Shown piece by piece: positions 21,260 through 33,940 of a DNA stretch of 64,000 bases. The number at the start of each line of letters is the position of its first letter. Position 1 is the first letter of the stretch. Source of the stretch: Didymella arachidicola (taxonomy: Eukaryota; Ascomycota; Dothideomycetes; Pleosporales; Didymellaceae). The stretch lies in NCBI GenBank assembly GCA_016630955.3, contig CM049999.1, forward strand, positions 682,001 through 746,000. The letters run 5' to 3'. The notes below the pieces were generated by a model, which had not been told where the DNA came from, did not search any database, and worked only from the letters and a program-made list of their open reading frames with translations. Position numbers and translations under genes: made by a program.

Positions 21260-23174
21260 CTATTTGGCCGCAAATCTACTCTTCGCCCTCAACCTCTCAC
21301 CGAAAAAGTACAGCGCGTAGATGCCCGCACTACACCCAACCGTCAAGCCCGCCAGAAGCGTTACACCCTTATCGACACCCAAGTTGTGGAACATAGGATA
21401 GCTGAAGTGGATACTGCCCGCCGCAAGCGCGCTCCTCGTAAAGTCATTCCCCGCGAACAGACTCGCAGCGTACTGCGGGTAGCTAAGCGGCAGGTACAAG
21501 AAAATGCACTGGATGATCAGGAAAATGCCAATCGTGGTGATCACGATACCGACGCAGGACACAATCCAGTGCACGTCCTCGCGGCTCGTCCAGCCGAAGA
21601 TGAACAGCCCGACCGGCACGAAGAAAGTGACGAACAGCGTGGGGATGAGGCGGCGCTCCGGCGCGCCGAGACCGTGGGCGATGATGCCCGGGTTGACGCG
21701 CGCGTAGATGTACCACCAGTACCATGCGATGGAGAGGATGACGCCAATTGTGACGGAGAGGAATGTCAGGCCCATCTCGCCGAGATTGAAGCCGTAGATG
21801 TCAATGTAGACAAGCGGGAAGGCTTCGAAGAACGAGTAGAAGATGCCGTAGCTGGTTCGTTGGTTAGTTTACATATCTCAAGTCAGAAGCAAGCGGAACT
21901 CACATGATAGCGGTGTAGACAGCAGTAAAAGCAATGCTTGGATCGAGAAGCATCAGCTGGAAGGGTCGCCAAAGCGCTTCGGTTGCGATGGCGGAGGCGG
22001 ATAGATTGGCCTGATCGATCTCGGATTGTGCCTTGAGGTTGGTATTACCGGTGAGCTTGCGCAGGCGCTGGGCGCGGCGGAGAAGGATGTTTGCGGAGGA
22101 CGTCTCGGGAAGGAAGAAGAAGAGGGACAGGAAGATGGGACCGTTCATCCAGAGCATCTCCCACATTGACCAGCGCCAGTTCATGGCAGTGACGGAGAAG
22201 CCAGAGATGATTGGACCAAGAGCCGGGCCGCACGTCGCTGCGAAGGCCCAGAGACTGAGCACATACGGCAGCTGCATGAGCGAGTAGATGTCCTGAAGGG
22301 TAGCGCCGCCGGTGGCAAGGCAGGGCGAGCCGAAGAAGCCTTGCAGGAAGCGGAGTGCGATGAGTGTGTTGAAGTTGTCCGCTAGTGAAGTTGGGATACA
22401 AAGGATGACGAAAATCGCGTAGGAGACAATGTAAGGCGGGTTCCGTCCTATGATGGGGATCTCGCTGAGAGGAGAGAAGAGCAACGGTCCAATACCATAC
22501 GCCAGCACATACATCGACAGGCCCATAGATGCAGCTCCAATCTCGACGCCAAAGCGTTGCATCACACCGGGAATACTTGGTGAGTAGATTGCCGAGCCCA
22601 TGTAGACACCCATGGTGTACAAGAGGATCTGGAGAAGAACAATAAGCTTCTTGCCAAATAGCCAATTCTGTGGGTTCTCTGCGTCGTCTGTCGTGTACCA
22701 GTCGACAAGTATAGTACCATCCTGCGTCTTCTCAGGAGCGATGGGCCTGCTGGGACCGCGTTCCACGGAGGCGAGGGAGAATTGCTGCTCAAGATCGGCG
22801 CGAGAGATAGACTTCGACAGCGCGGTACGTGTGCCGACACGAGAGATCTGTGTTCGTGCCGTGTGGTTTGTGCGGATGGTTTGCAGCTTCTCGAGGTCTG
22901 AGGTGTGTTCGTCTTCACTCTGTATCTCGACTTTCTCAAGCACGGTCTCTGGGTCGGGATATGGGAGGGTTTCTTCAACTGCAGGGCTCTCGGCGTCGGT
23001 GGTGGGAGCAGAGCTCGATGTGCTGTCAAGTCGCTTTGCTTTAATGTCTACATGTTGTGTGTATGCAGCTGGTATCTGAAAGTCCGACCGTTCTTCGGGG
23101 TACTGGAATATTCGGTTGTTGGTGATGTATCGGACAATCTGCCCGAAGGGGGCGTCTCGGATGAGAGCCGACAT
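21260..23174 (-). CDS. MFS drug:H+ antiporter, DHA1 family (CaMDR1/FLU1-like)
   Basis: Exons 23174-21904 and 21851-21260 (52-bp intron) give 620 residues. The start is the ATG of MSALIRDAPFGQIVR; a longer frame upstream begins with TTG. The ~180-residue N-terminus is cytosolic and contains PYPDPETVLEKVE. The family signature DWYTTDDAENPQNW comes just before the first helix. Twelve membrane segments follow. Motif A-like sequence (FSPLSEIPIIGRNPPYI) sits after helix 2, and FLQGFFGSPCLATGGATLQD with the helix 5 antiporter region comes next. The DHA1 group of Candida MDR1/FLU1 and related benomyl or cycloheximide exporters shares all these blocks. Such proteins sit in the plasma membrane and export drugs or polyamines with proton exchange. 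The substrate here cannot be told from sequence. Confidence 0.92.
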
Positions 23175-24209
23175 CTCGTCTGATTGATAGACGTTCAAAT
23201 GATATATGTATATCAGTCTTAGTTGATGTAATTGAAAATGTTGTGTCGGATATTGTCAATGTATGCAGTCACAGACTTGTCTGTGTGGTAATTGTGCAGC
23301 TGATGATGAGTACCACCCCGAGAAGTAGCCATACTTATCCTTCCATGCTATTCACCTTATCACCATAGATTCCCCGCAGAGCTTCGTCCACTCACCCCTC
23401 TCCGCCTAACGCCAACAGCAACTCATGGGTCAGCACGTATCTCACAAAGCATGCGCGGAGTTACAAAGCACTGCAAAAAATCCCAACATATGGCTGAAAC
23501 GCGGAGTCATCATTGGCCAACGTGCTCTCGCTACGTTTCAAAGGATTTGGATTGCAGAGTCTACCAATCCAGCACGCAAGGCGGTAGAAACGGAGAGAAA
23601 GACTGGTTGTTGGGATGCTCAGTAAGCTCCGTGAGTAATCGCCGTTACTCGCTTAATCTGCCAATCAGAGGAGGTATCCTGCAGCCGAGCCCTGTCAGAT
23701 GCTTCGTTTTCAGCTGGCGGCTTACTGAATGGGATCTCGTTGTTCCTGTGCTTTTAAATCCATGTAGGAACTCCGTGCTACGTCATCTTTGTGAGAATGC
23801 TTTCGTCCGTAGCCACACATGTGAACAATGAGCCGGAGTAATCAGAAGGCGCCTGTTGACGAAATAACTTTCAAGGCGTGATATCTCGCCGATTGTGCAC
23901 TTTCACTTTGACTCAGATATTGGTTGACCCGTATGACCGTCCCTCGTATTTTGTAAACGTACGCTCAACATCAAGAAACCCCCAAAAGAGTTGTGATAGC
24001 AGCTCAAAGACATACGAAGTCGTGCTCATATCAACTGCTCCTTATCGTACATCCCATCGCAATGCCCGGGTATCGTGATGCCAAACGCCATGTAATGCAA
24101 TGCTCCTCCCATTCGTAACAAGCAGTAAAAATATATGACTGAATGCGGTGTTGGCGTCCTATTTATGGTCTTGAAGTATTGTGTAACGGATGTTGGAGCT
24201 GGTGTATGT
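23175..24209. other. Interval between the DHA1 transporter and THO2
   Basis: About 1 kb between the 5' end of the transporter and the 3' end of THO2, both on the minus strand. It should hold the transporter promoter and the THO2 3' UTR. The frame at 23451-23831 has no recognisable features. Nothing else is seen. Confidence 0.5.
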
Positions 24210-27200
24210 CTATCGTCTGCGCTTCATGTCACCGTGCGGTTGATCCGTAGGCTCACGAGGTCGCTTTCGTACATCGTCGCCGGGTCCACCTCCACCTCTG
24301 CTGCGGCGATCGCGCTCTTCCCTTCCTGATCCCGACTGGCGGCTCTCGTCGCGGGAGCTGCGATGAGGCTTGCTTTCGCGAGGCTCGCCCCTTTCGCGTG
24401 CTTCGCCGCGCTCACGACCGGACCGCTCTCCTCCTTCACGATTCGGGCGCTCGCCTTCTCGTTCGCTGTGTCGTCTGCTGCTCTCTCTATCACTACCTCT
24501 CTTGTCACGACGCTCGCGATCAGAGCCACGCTCTTGATCTTGTCCAGGTTCACTTCGCTGGCTCGGGCCGTTGCGACTGCTTCGGTCTTCCGATCGCTTA
24601 TCATGATCCCTCTCACGTCCAGCACGCTCTTCGCGCCTAGCCTCGGTGCGGCGGCTTCGTGAATCCGAGCGGACTTCCTGATGTTCGCCTCCTATCTCAC
24701 CAGGTGGGCCTTGCCTATCGACCCTAGTGTGCTGGCCTTCGGGGCGGGAATTAGATGTCGCTGCATGCTGCGGTGGGGGCATTGGGCTACTCGTCCCACC
24801 CGGCCCATCGCTGGGACCATTAGCGCGGTTTGCACCACGACCGCGCACATTGACAGGGACACCCTGGGTCTGGGCAGGCACATTGCGTTCAGTTGGCGAC
24901 GGCGCGTTCTGGCTCAATACGCTGTTGATAGCTCGCATTGGGTTTGCATTGCGGGGAGCTCTGTCGTTATTGAACGCAGGCCCGGTTGGTGGGCCACGGC
25001 CTCCGGGTGAAGGCAAGGGCCCCTGAGTCCTTCCACCACGAGGTCCGCTTGGTGCATTGGACATGTCTGTCTGAATCGCCGGTGCATTTGGTCTGCTGCC
25101 ACTGAAGTTTGCCTGGAGTCGACTAGGGTGGATACCAACGGGAGTAGCATTTGCTGATGCGGGGCCTGACGGCGCACTCGAAGGCAATGGTTGAGACGGC
25201 GCATCACGACGGTCGCCTGTGTGTGTTAGTCATCTTGTCAAGAGATTCAAGAGTGGACACTTACTACGAGGGCCAGAGGGAGCTGGCTCGGAAGGCGCGT
25301 TAAGCCTACCGTAGTTAGGGTCCTGTGACTGATTGTTTGACTGGCGTGATGATTGGGATGGCTGAAACATTTCCCGAGAGCCTCTAGACGAGCTTGAAGC
25401 CTCCGGACGTGCAGCTTCGTTTCGTGGTATGCGTGGACCTGTAGGCATGCTGTTGACGCTCATCTCTTCTTGGCGATCTCGACTCTGGGGTGGCCCCCGC
25501 ACGGATATGCGATCTTCACGATGCTCTCGAGTCGCATCGCCACGCCCGTGCTGAGATGGCACACCACGCTCTTCGCCACGTCGATCATCTCCACGTGGAT
25601 CATTGACTCGTCTCTCATCACCTCTCCTTGGTGATTGAGGACGCGGATCTCTTTCACGGCGGCTGTCGCGATCGGAGCGAGGAGACTCGTGCCTTGTAGG
25701 AGGTCCGGTCTCACTGATAAGAGCGGCACGTTGCGGGTTGACCGGAGGATCGATCAAAGCAGCTCGAGCGGGATTGATCGCAGGACCATCCGTGGGTGTC
25801 GGCAGGTTGGCAGGGGGCCGAGGCGGTGGACCATCTTGTCTATCAAGCGCCTGATGTCGAGGTGGTGGCGCGTCGCGTTGGTGTGCACTGTACTCCTGTG
25901 AGAGGCTCGAGGTCGATGGTACTCTCCTAGGCTCCGCACCTGGCGGCACTGGATACCCTCTGTGATCGAGCCGCTCGCGATGATCTCTGGCCTCCCTTGC
26001 ATCCCTCGGATCACGGGTTTCCTTAGGCTCCCATCGTGGAGGGGGCTGAATCGGTCCTCTAGCGTCTCTGGGAGGTGCACGCATGGTCCTATCTTCATAC
26101 TCCCGCGGATCCCTGCCATAGTCGCGGCGATCCATAGGACCAGCGCCTCTCTCTGGGGTTCTACCACCAGGGATCACTCGGTCGCGGGGATCAAGAGGAC
26201 GATCAAGCCGTCCATAGTCGTTCGGTAGTACCCTCTCGTGTCGGCCATGAGGAGGGCCGTAATCAGATTGGCGGTCGGGGCGTGGTCGTGGAGGCTGTGA
26301 GTCTGGTCTGATAGGTAAGGCGTGGGAAGGTCTACCCATAGGTTGGATCTGACCCGGAGTCGATCTGTCTGGGCGAGGTACAGGCGTGGCACCGGAAGGA
26401 CCGGGCGTGGCTCGAGCTGGTGTATTACCCCGTTCCTGCTGTGAGGGTGTAGAGTCCCTGCCGTCAGACTCTCTCGTACTTCCCTTGTTAGACTCTCTGT
26501 CGTTTAAGTGAGCTGCTGGAGTAGCAGGCGTTGAGCCGCGCTTCTGAACAGCGTCGTCGCCGCTTTCTGTTGGCTTCGGCGTCCCATTGCTGTATCGGTA
26601 TGAGCGGCTGAAGATCTTGGGTCGGATGGCTGACTTACGATTCGCTTCTAGACTTGAAGACGGGCGCATTAACATTGAGTTTGGTTGTAGAAGCGTCCTT
26701 TGGCAGCGGTGTCTGTGAACCAGTCTTGCTACTACCGTTCGTGGCATCTGGTGGAGCGGGTTGCTTCGATTTATTAGTATGAGTGAGTTGTCGGATTCTG
26801 TCGTTGACACTCACGTTGCGGAACTGCCATTCTGTACGCCAGTGCGCCCTGGGTTGCTTGAAGATTCTGAATGTGGACTGCGCGGAGATCTTGAGGTCAT
26901 CTCTCTCGTCGTTCTCCGCGATACGCTCTAGCGGTGCTTGCAGCTCGTCGCGCATAGTGTCAACCTTAGGGAAGCTCGTAGAGACCGAGTTCAGGACGCT
27001 GATCGCGTTGCGGATCTCCGAGTACTTTCCGCTCTCGATGCAGACTTTGAGCGCAGTGAACAAAGCCTTGTGCCATTTGAAAGTGACAAGGCAGAATTCA
27101 GTGTAGTCCAAATGAACTTCGGCAGCGCGGTCAGCATCAAACTTCTTTCCAAACCCGGGAAGCTTCTTGTCCACGCCGCATGCGAATTTAGCGTATGCGT

Positions 27201-30200
27201 CGTTCTTATTGTCGTGCCATTTTTGCAACTCCCTGAGGATGTCGTTTAGGAATCGACCGAAATTCTTCGCCTCCTCTTCCGAGTACATGCCAATGATGGC
27301 GCTCAATTTGTTGGCGCTGAACAGGAAGTCGAGTATCTTAACCATGCGGAATCCAGGCACTCCAGAACTGTGCATAAAGAGAAGCATTGCCGAGGTGTAC
27401 TGCGCATCGTGAAGAGACATGCGGCTGCGAGGAATGAAGCAGTCCTGTAATAGGGTCAGGTGTAGAGCATCAGATTGCGGGCCAATCATTGGCACGTCCG
27501 CAAACCATCGGGTCATCTCGACTCGTAGCTGGTCTTGTGTAGCCTTCGCTGCCTTGGCAACAGAGTCTCGTTCTGGATTAAGCTTTGCGATCTCTGCCTT
27601 TGCAATACGTTGCTCCGGCGTGTCCTGCTTAGGGATACGGGAGTTGTACCGGCCTCCTGTATGAACAGGAGCGGCTTGTCGCTGGAACTTTTCAATGGTC
27701 TCGCGATACCGCTCCTTGATGCCGGTCTGATCCACATCAGGAAGGGACAGCTGCCAGAACGTAACATAGAATGACAGACAGGGGTGCTGTGCGAATTTCT
27801 CAGGCAGAACTGCCTTAAGTTGTTCGACCACACGTTCAATCTCAGCATTGGCTGGTCCAATTGTGTTTGCGTTCGCTGAAGCATCTTCAGCGCCAGTCTT
27901 GGACGCGTCGCCCATCTGGTCGTCGTTTTGTTCTGCAGCGCTATCGCCGTTCGTAGCTTGTGAAATGGCAGTGGGGTCGACAGCGGGTATATTCTCTGAT
28001 CCCTCCATTATAACGTCGCCATCAGCGGTCTTGTCTTCGATCCTGGACGACCTGCGTTGTCGGAAGGCATTTGCTTTTGCAGCTATGCTTGCACGGCAAA
28101 TTGTGAAAGCGATGGTAGGATCAACGCCGTAGTCGGAGATCATCTCGATCAGTCCAGGGAATGCAGTGTCAAAGTCTTCCTCAGATATGTATGCGCGAAG
28201 GAACTCCAAGTACTGGTAGAGGTTCGAGTAGAGTTTGTCGGCGTTGAAGAACACAACTTTGTCCGGGGCGTCAAGCATGTCGTCGCGGTGAATAAAGGCC
28301 TCGACGTGTTGCGCCAGTGCGACTAGGATCTGTGGCGCGAGATTCTTGTCTTTGAGGCATTTGGCCAAGCGCTTAGCTGAGGACACAGCCTGGTGACGGG
28401 TATCGGAGAGATTATGCTGCAGAGTATATGCGCGAAGAACCGGTCCCGCACTCAGAGACAGCACCGTAGACTCCGAGAGGGTGCCGGTAGGCCCAATGCC
28501 ACCCATCCATTTGACCATCTGCTCAAGGACATCAAGCATGTATAACTCGCCCGAGGATTGTAGTAGTTGGTGCGTGGTGTACTGTAGAACTGGTGTCGGG
28601 TCTAAGAGAGCATACCTTTGATAGGCTCTGCCAATGAACAGTGACAAATTGGTGAGCCATCCTTGAGCGAACATGCCGTCGCCCTTCTTGCCTTCTCTGT
28701 TAGAGTTCGTGAGGGTCGTAATAAGGGTCCAGGTCAGAACGTCATAACCGAGGAGGGTGATGTATTTGCTGCACTCCACGAGAGCATCGATCATGTTCGG
28801 ATACCCGATGAGGCGTGTGACGATGTTCTTGAACACGATCCCAGGATTCGAGTAAGAGATCTTGGCAATCTTGCGACCAGACTCTTTGACATTTGTCGTG
28901 GTGACCTTGTTCAACTCCTTGCTGGTTTTCGTGTTGATCTTCTTGAACAGCAATCTGAAAGTAGGCTTGGTCGAGGCTTTGACTTGCCAGTTGTCGTAAA
29001 GTGCGAACCTTGTTGCGGTATCAAACTGCTTGAAGAGCTCCCAGCATTCATTCACAACGCCAGGGTTCTGGCCGGTGAAGGAAAGTGTTGGTGCCAGGAA
29101 TGTTGTTGAGAATCTGATCCAGCGTCGTCGGTTAGTGTCCGACGAATCGTCTGCAAAGTCCTTTCGGGCAATGCGAGCAATCTTCGTCAGGAGAACGGTG
29201 TCTTGGCCACAATCTGGGCCGATGAGACCAAGAAGTGTTGTGCAGAGCTTGAGGACGTCGTCAACGTTCTGGCAGACAGGCACATTGTCAGCCCAGTCCT
29301 CCCAGTAGAAACGATAGTCAATGCCATCGCCTGCATCCTTCTGATCGGGCTTAGGCCATCGAAGTGTGCGTCGGGGTAGAAAGTCGCCAGGGCGCGCGCC
29401 AGATCCCTTCGTCACAACTGGAATCTGCTCAGCAGGGATAGGTCTTGCTGCCTCATAGACTTTGGTGAGGGAATGATGCGCCAGGCGAGAGACGAGTTCG
29501 AGTAGGTCTGGGTAGACCTCCAAAAGCCAGGGGTGGAGCCCAAGTATGAAGAGCGCCTCAGGCAAAGCGCCGATGCAAAGCAAGCTCTTGAGAAGCTGGT
29601 ACTTCTGGTCGGCAGGCTCGGGCAGCGCTGCTTTCGCGTCTGCGGCATCAGTGGATTTGGCAGATGCGCCGCTCTCAGAATCGGGCCTGGAGGGTTTCTC
29701 GGCTTCCCGAAGGCGGCTAACGGCTGGTTGTCCTGGAGCAGAATCGTCTGTCAGGACCGACATCGTCAAGGCATTCTCCTTTCCTTCCTCTTTCTCTTCT
29801 TTGTCCTTCTTAGCCTGTGTCAGTCTCTCCCGATGTGCAGACATTTCCTCCTCTGGCGGGTACAAGTGTGGATACAGATCGAGAATGGAGATGAATCCAA
29901 CTTTGATCAGTAAGGCTGCAAGGTGGATGAGATTGTCGGGAAGGAAGTCTGACGCGTCGCGGGCGTCAGACGCGTAGAACTGCAGCTTGAAACCGAGCAG
30001 TTGTGCGGCGGTGTCATTGCCTGAGGGTGGCAATGTGCCGGTTTGTGACATCCAGTCATCAGCCCACTTTCGCGCAGCTTGCTGGTCGGAAAGCTTGGCA
30101 CCCTCTGCATGTATCTTCTCGTCCCTCGGTCTGTTGTTCGATATAATGCGTCGAGCGCCGAGCTCAAAGAACGCCTCGATGCCCTTTCCCTTGCGTGAAG

Positions 30201-31452
30201 CCTCAAGTTCACCCACACGGTCCCAAAATCTGCGATCTCGGCGTTCACGAAGTTGGACCTGTTTCACCTTCTCTTCTTCGGAGTAGTACCATGTTGCAGA
30301 CTTGGGCTCGGCCCAGGTTGGCAGCGTCGAGACCTCCGGCTCCTCCCACTCAATGCCTTCCAAGCCGCGCTGCTCAGGCCACCATGCACTCGTGCGAAGC
30401 AATTTGACAAAGAACTTGCCATGCTTGACTAGGAGGTTCGCGAATACGTCCAGTGTTACGTCGAGTACCCTACCAATGTCCAGGTCGAAAGCGCCGATCA
30501 GCGCATTGACTCGCTGATACGTCTCGCTGACGACTTCGTGGGTGGGAGGTTCGCTGTTCACCGTAGTGAAGTACTCGGTCATGAGCTTCGAGTAGCCCTC
30601 AGTCTCTTCGCGAAGGAGGTTGTAGTTCGATTGGCGATAGAGAGCGTGGGTGGCTTTGCGGACTGCCATCTTATTAAAGCTGGTTCGCACCAACTCGAGC
30701 GACTGAAGCAAAGGCGCGTCAAGCTCGACACGCATTCTTTCGACATCGATCTCTGTGGCTATGAGCATGTATCGCACGACCCTTTGCTTCTCTTCGCTTC
30801 CTGCTAGAGAGCTAAGCGTGTCGAGGAAAGTCGATATGGAGTCCACCGAGTCAGCAGCCGGGGCAGTAACAATGTCGCGTACCAGTGAACCCAGTTCGGC
30901 TGAGCTTAGCTGGCGGTCGATTGAAGCCTCAATGATCTCGTGGAAGACTATAGATAGTGTGAGAACATCGCCGTCACGCTGTGCCGCTGTCGCAGCCTCG
31001 ACGATTGCCTGCCGTGCTTCTGTGTTCCACTTCGCGATGCGCTGGGGGGTCAGGTACTCGTTGCTCTGTGGCACTTCGCGGGCTGGTGCTGCAGGCAGAG
31101 ATGTGGATTCCTTGGGTGGTGCCAGAGGAGGAGGAGCGGCCTGCGCTGGTCTAGGCGGCGGTTGCGGCTGGCTCGCTGCTGGCGACCTGACTGGCGGTGA
31201 TGCATATGACACGTTGGGGCTCTGCGGGACACTGGACGCTCCTCGAGAACCCCCTCCCATGCCACTCCCTCCTCTGCTTTGCCGCCTGTCACCTCCCACT
31301 CCTCCTCCTCCTCGTCCACCGCGTGGGCTGTTCTGGTGGTGATTGTGCGCAAGCGGTAGGTTCTGCGGCCGATGCGGCGACGGTCGCGGGCTGTCGTCCT
31401 GGGAGTATGTGCGCCCATCTCCACGCTTCCTCTTTGGCCCGGGCGGCATCAT
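24210..31452 (-). CDS. tho2: THO complex subunit 2 (THO2/THOC2)
   Basis: Exons 31452-26639, 26589-25265 and 25216-24210 give 2381 residues. The THO complex works in the nucleus, coupling transcription elongation to mRNP packaging and export, and limits R-loops. The start is the tandem ATG of MMPPGPKRKRGDG; the codon upstream is TTG. After a Gly/Arg/Pro-rich head (about 1-130), the helical THOC2 body runs to about residue 1550. Recognisable blocks are LTPQRIAKWNTEARQA, LRTSAWWPEQRGLEGIEWEE, PGIVFKNIVTRLIGYPNMID, LTWTLITTLTNSNREGKKGD, LFIGRAYQRYALLDPTPVLQY and HDAQYTSAMLLFMHSSGVPGF. The last ~770 residues are disordered and extremely rich in Arg, Asp, Ser and Pro (RD/RE/RS dipeptides), ending in KRRR. 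Yeast THO2 is ~1600 residues with a shorter nucleic-acid-binding tail, so the tail here is long. Both introns fall in or just before the tail. Confidence 0.95.
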
Positions 31453-31980
31453 GGACGTTCGTAGGGGTCGCGAGACCGGCAAAGGTGAATGTCGTGATTA
31501 GTATAAGAGGCACATGCGTGGAAGCTCGGAGGTCCGGTAAGCTTTATACGGACGAAAGGCCCGAGCGTGCGCGGGGACCAATCTGTGGATGTTTCTGTCG
31601 ACACGAAACCGCTGGGGGATAGAGGCGGCGACGTGACAAAGGGAAGGTCGCGATGGAGGCACGCGGCTGTGTCTGTGAAAGAGAGCTGTCTTTGCGGAAG
31701 CTCAATGCGTCACTAGCGCGAACGCGGATGCCAAGTCCGCCGCCCCACAGATATGCCGTTCACCTGGGTCAAGCATGGGAGTAACGTCCCATGCTAAGCT
31801 CAAGTCCGCAAATTTGCAATCACGTCACGAATAGCGTAGATAGTCACAAGAATAGTTCGAAATATGTGTCTGGCAGGAAGATGGAGAATCGATTCGACTG
31901 CCAATGCGGCAAAGCTATCCAAGGTCTCAAAAGCGAAGGAGCGACCAGACCCAACCCAATGTCGACGAATGCACATAAAG
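31453..31980. other. Interval between THO2 and 5-aminolevulinate synthase
   Basis: 528 bp between the THO2 start and the end of the next minus-strand gene. It must hold the THO2 promoter. No clear regulatory motif is seen. Confidence 0.4.
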
Positions 31981-33940
31981 CTAAGCAGAAGCACTGACGG
32001 CTTGAGCCGTGGCTTTGCGCTCGTTCTCAAGAACGGCCTCAAGAACACCAACAGCGCCCTGGCCGGCCTTCATCTCCTTCAGAACGGTGTCAACGCCGAG
32101 CTGCTCGTCAGTCCAAAGAGGCTGCTCCTCCGCCTTGCCAGCCTCACCAACGCCAATGAAGCCACCTTCAGCAGCCCACTCGCTGGTGCGCTTAATGCCA
32201 AGCTGCTTCCAGACAGCATCGAACGCCTCCACCAAGTGCTCGCGGTACTCGCGGACGTGACCGGGGGTAGGCGTAACACGAAGACGCTCCTGGCCAACAG
32301 GAACGGTAGGATAATTGATCGCTTGGACATAGATGCCCCAGTCCTCGAGAAGCAGATCAGAGGCTTTCTTGGCAATCTCAGCATTTCCAACCAAGACAGG
32401 TATAATATGGCTGGGGTTGGGGATGACCGGAATGTCGCGGGCGTTAAGCTCGTCCTTGACCGCACGAGTGTGGAGCTGTTGGAGGCGTCTGTCGCCTTGG
32501 TAGTTCGCCTGGTACTCAATGGCAGTCTTCGCGCCAGCCATGGTTGCAGGTGGGAGCGAGGTTGTGAAAATGAAGCCAGGTGCCAGAGACCTGACAGTGT
32601 CGACAAGCTTAGCGGAACCAGCAATGTAGCCACCAACGCAGCCGTAGGCCTTTCCGAGGGTTCCAGTGATAATGTCTATGCGGTCCATGATAGTGCCCTC
32701 AGGCTTGCCGGCCTTGTGAGCTTCGTAATCAAGGTGCTCAGCAACACCAGCTCCGTGAGATCCGTACATGCCGACGGCGTGGACCTCGTCCAGGAAAGTG
32801 ATCGCACCGTACTTCTCAGCAAGGTCGCAAATTTCCTCAATGGGGCCAATGGAGCCGCACATGCTATATACACTCTCGAACGCAATGATCTTTGGGTACT
32901 CGGCCGGAATCGATGCTAACTTGGCTTCGAGATCGGCGATATCGTTGTGCTTGAAAACCAGCTTCTTCGCACCCGAGTGTCGAATGCCCTGGATCATAGA
33001 CGCGTGATTCAGGCTGTCTGAAAGAATGACGCAGTTAGGCATCTTGCTGCCAAGAGTCGCAAGAGTCGCGTCGTTGGCAACGTAGCACGAGGAGAAGACG
33101 AGGGCAGCCTCCTTGGAATGGAGCTTTGCAATGGTGTTTTCCAGGCCCACAGCGTGCTGATTGTGGCCGGAGATGTTTCTGGTTCCTCCAGCTCCAGCGC
33201 CGTAGTTGTCCAAGGTCTCGTGCATCGACTTCAGGACGGCTGGATTACGCCCCATGCCGAGGTAGTCGTTGGAGCACCATACGGTGACCTTATCTTCCGG
33301 CGACTCCTTGTGAGCGCGAGGAAATTCCTTGGCCAATCGGTTGATGTTGTTGAAGTAGCGGTAGGACTTGTCTTTGTGCTTCTTGTCCAGCTCGCTCTCG
33401 TAGTACGCCTCATAATCGAAGTGCTTCGCAGCTTGAGTCTTTCCAGCATTGGCAGATCGCGCACTCGCTGACTTTTGCGCCGCAGGAGGAAAGGGAATTG
33501 GAGCTACAACCCGTGTCAGCAATTTGCGCTTTAGTTGTCACTTCATTATAGATTCGGTGTGGCGGCGATGACGCGTTGAAAATCATCGCCTCCGAGCATC
33601 AATGCGTACCTTGCTGGCCGCGAACACGCTCCGTCTCAACGTGCGCCTCCTTATGCGCAGTCGTGTGCAGCTTGGCGCGGTTCACACGAGTGTGGTAGGC
33701 ACGCATGCCACCAAAAGCACCAGCGAGGGCGCTATTGCCGGTGCGAGCGCTCTGAACGGCAAGAGCCTTCCCCATGATGGGACACCGCTTGCCGAGCACC
33801 TGAAGGTTCGACATGCTTCCAGCGCTGGGGGAGACATCATGGCTGGCGGCGGTCGTGGTGGACAGTGAGCGAAGCGTGGCGGGCGACGTCTTGTGAAGGA
33901 ACGGGCACATAGTCCTAGACTGGCGGAGAAGGGCCTCCAT
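31981..33940 (-). CDS. hem1: 5-aminolevulinate synthase, mitochondrial
   Basis: Exons 33940-33610 and 33503-31981 (106-bp intron) give 617 residues. The enzyme condenses glycine and succinyl-CoA to 5-aminolevulinate, the first step of heme synthesis, in the mitochondrial matrix with pyridoxal phosphate. The N-terminus is a presequence with two Cys-Pro heme-regulatory motifs, MCPFLH (Cys12) and RCPIMG (Cys53). The catalytic core starts at FDYEAYYESELDKKHKDKSY. It shows WCSNDYLGMGRNPAV, GAGAGGTRNISGHNQ, FLDEVHAVGMYG and the PLP lysine in ITGTLGKAYGCVGGY. LAPGFIFTTSLPPA and RVTPTPGH follow. The C-terminus (residues ~540-617) is a short fungal extension. The exon junction lies between the presequence and the mature enzyme. 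Heme-regulatory motifs in the leader suggest feedback control of import, as known for animal ALAS (inference for this fungus). Confidence 0.97.

Noticed and set aside
21242..21907. Plus-strand frame of 221 codons opposite the DHA1 transporter
   Set aside because: Antisense of membrane-segment codons, giving a charged translation. The transporter on the minus strand has all family motifs.
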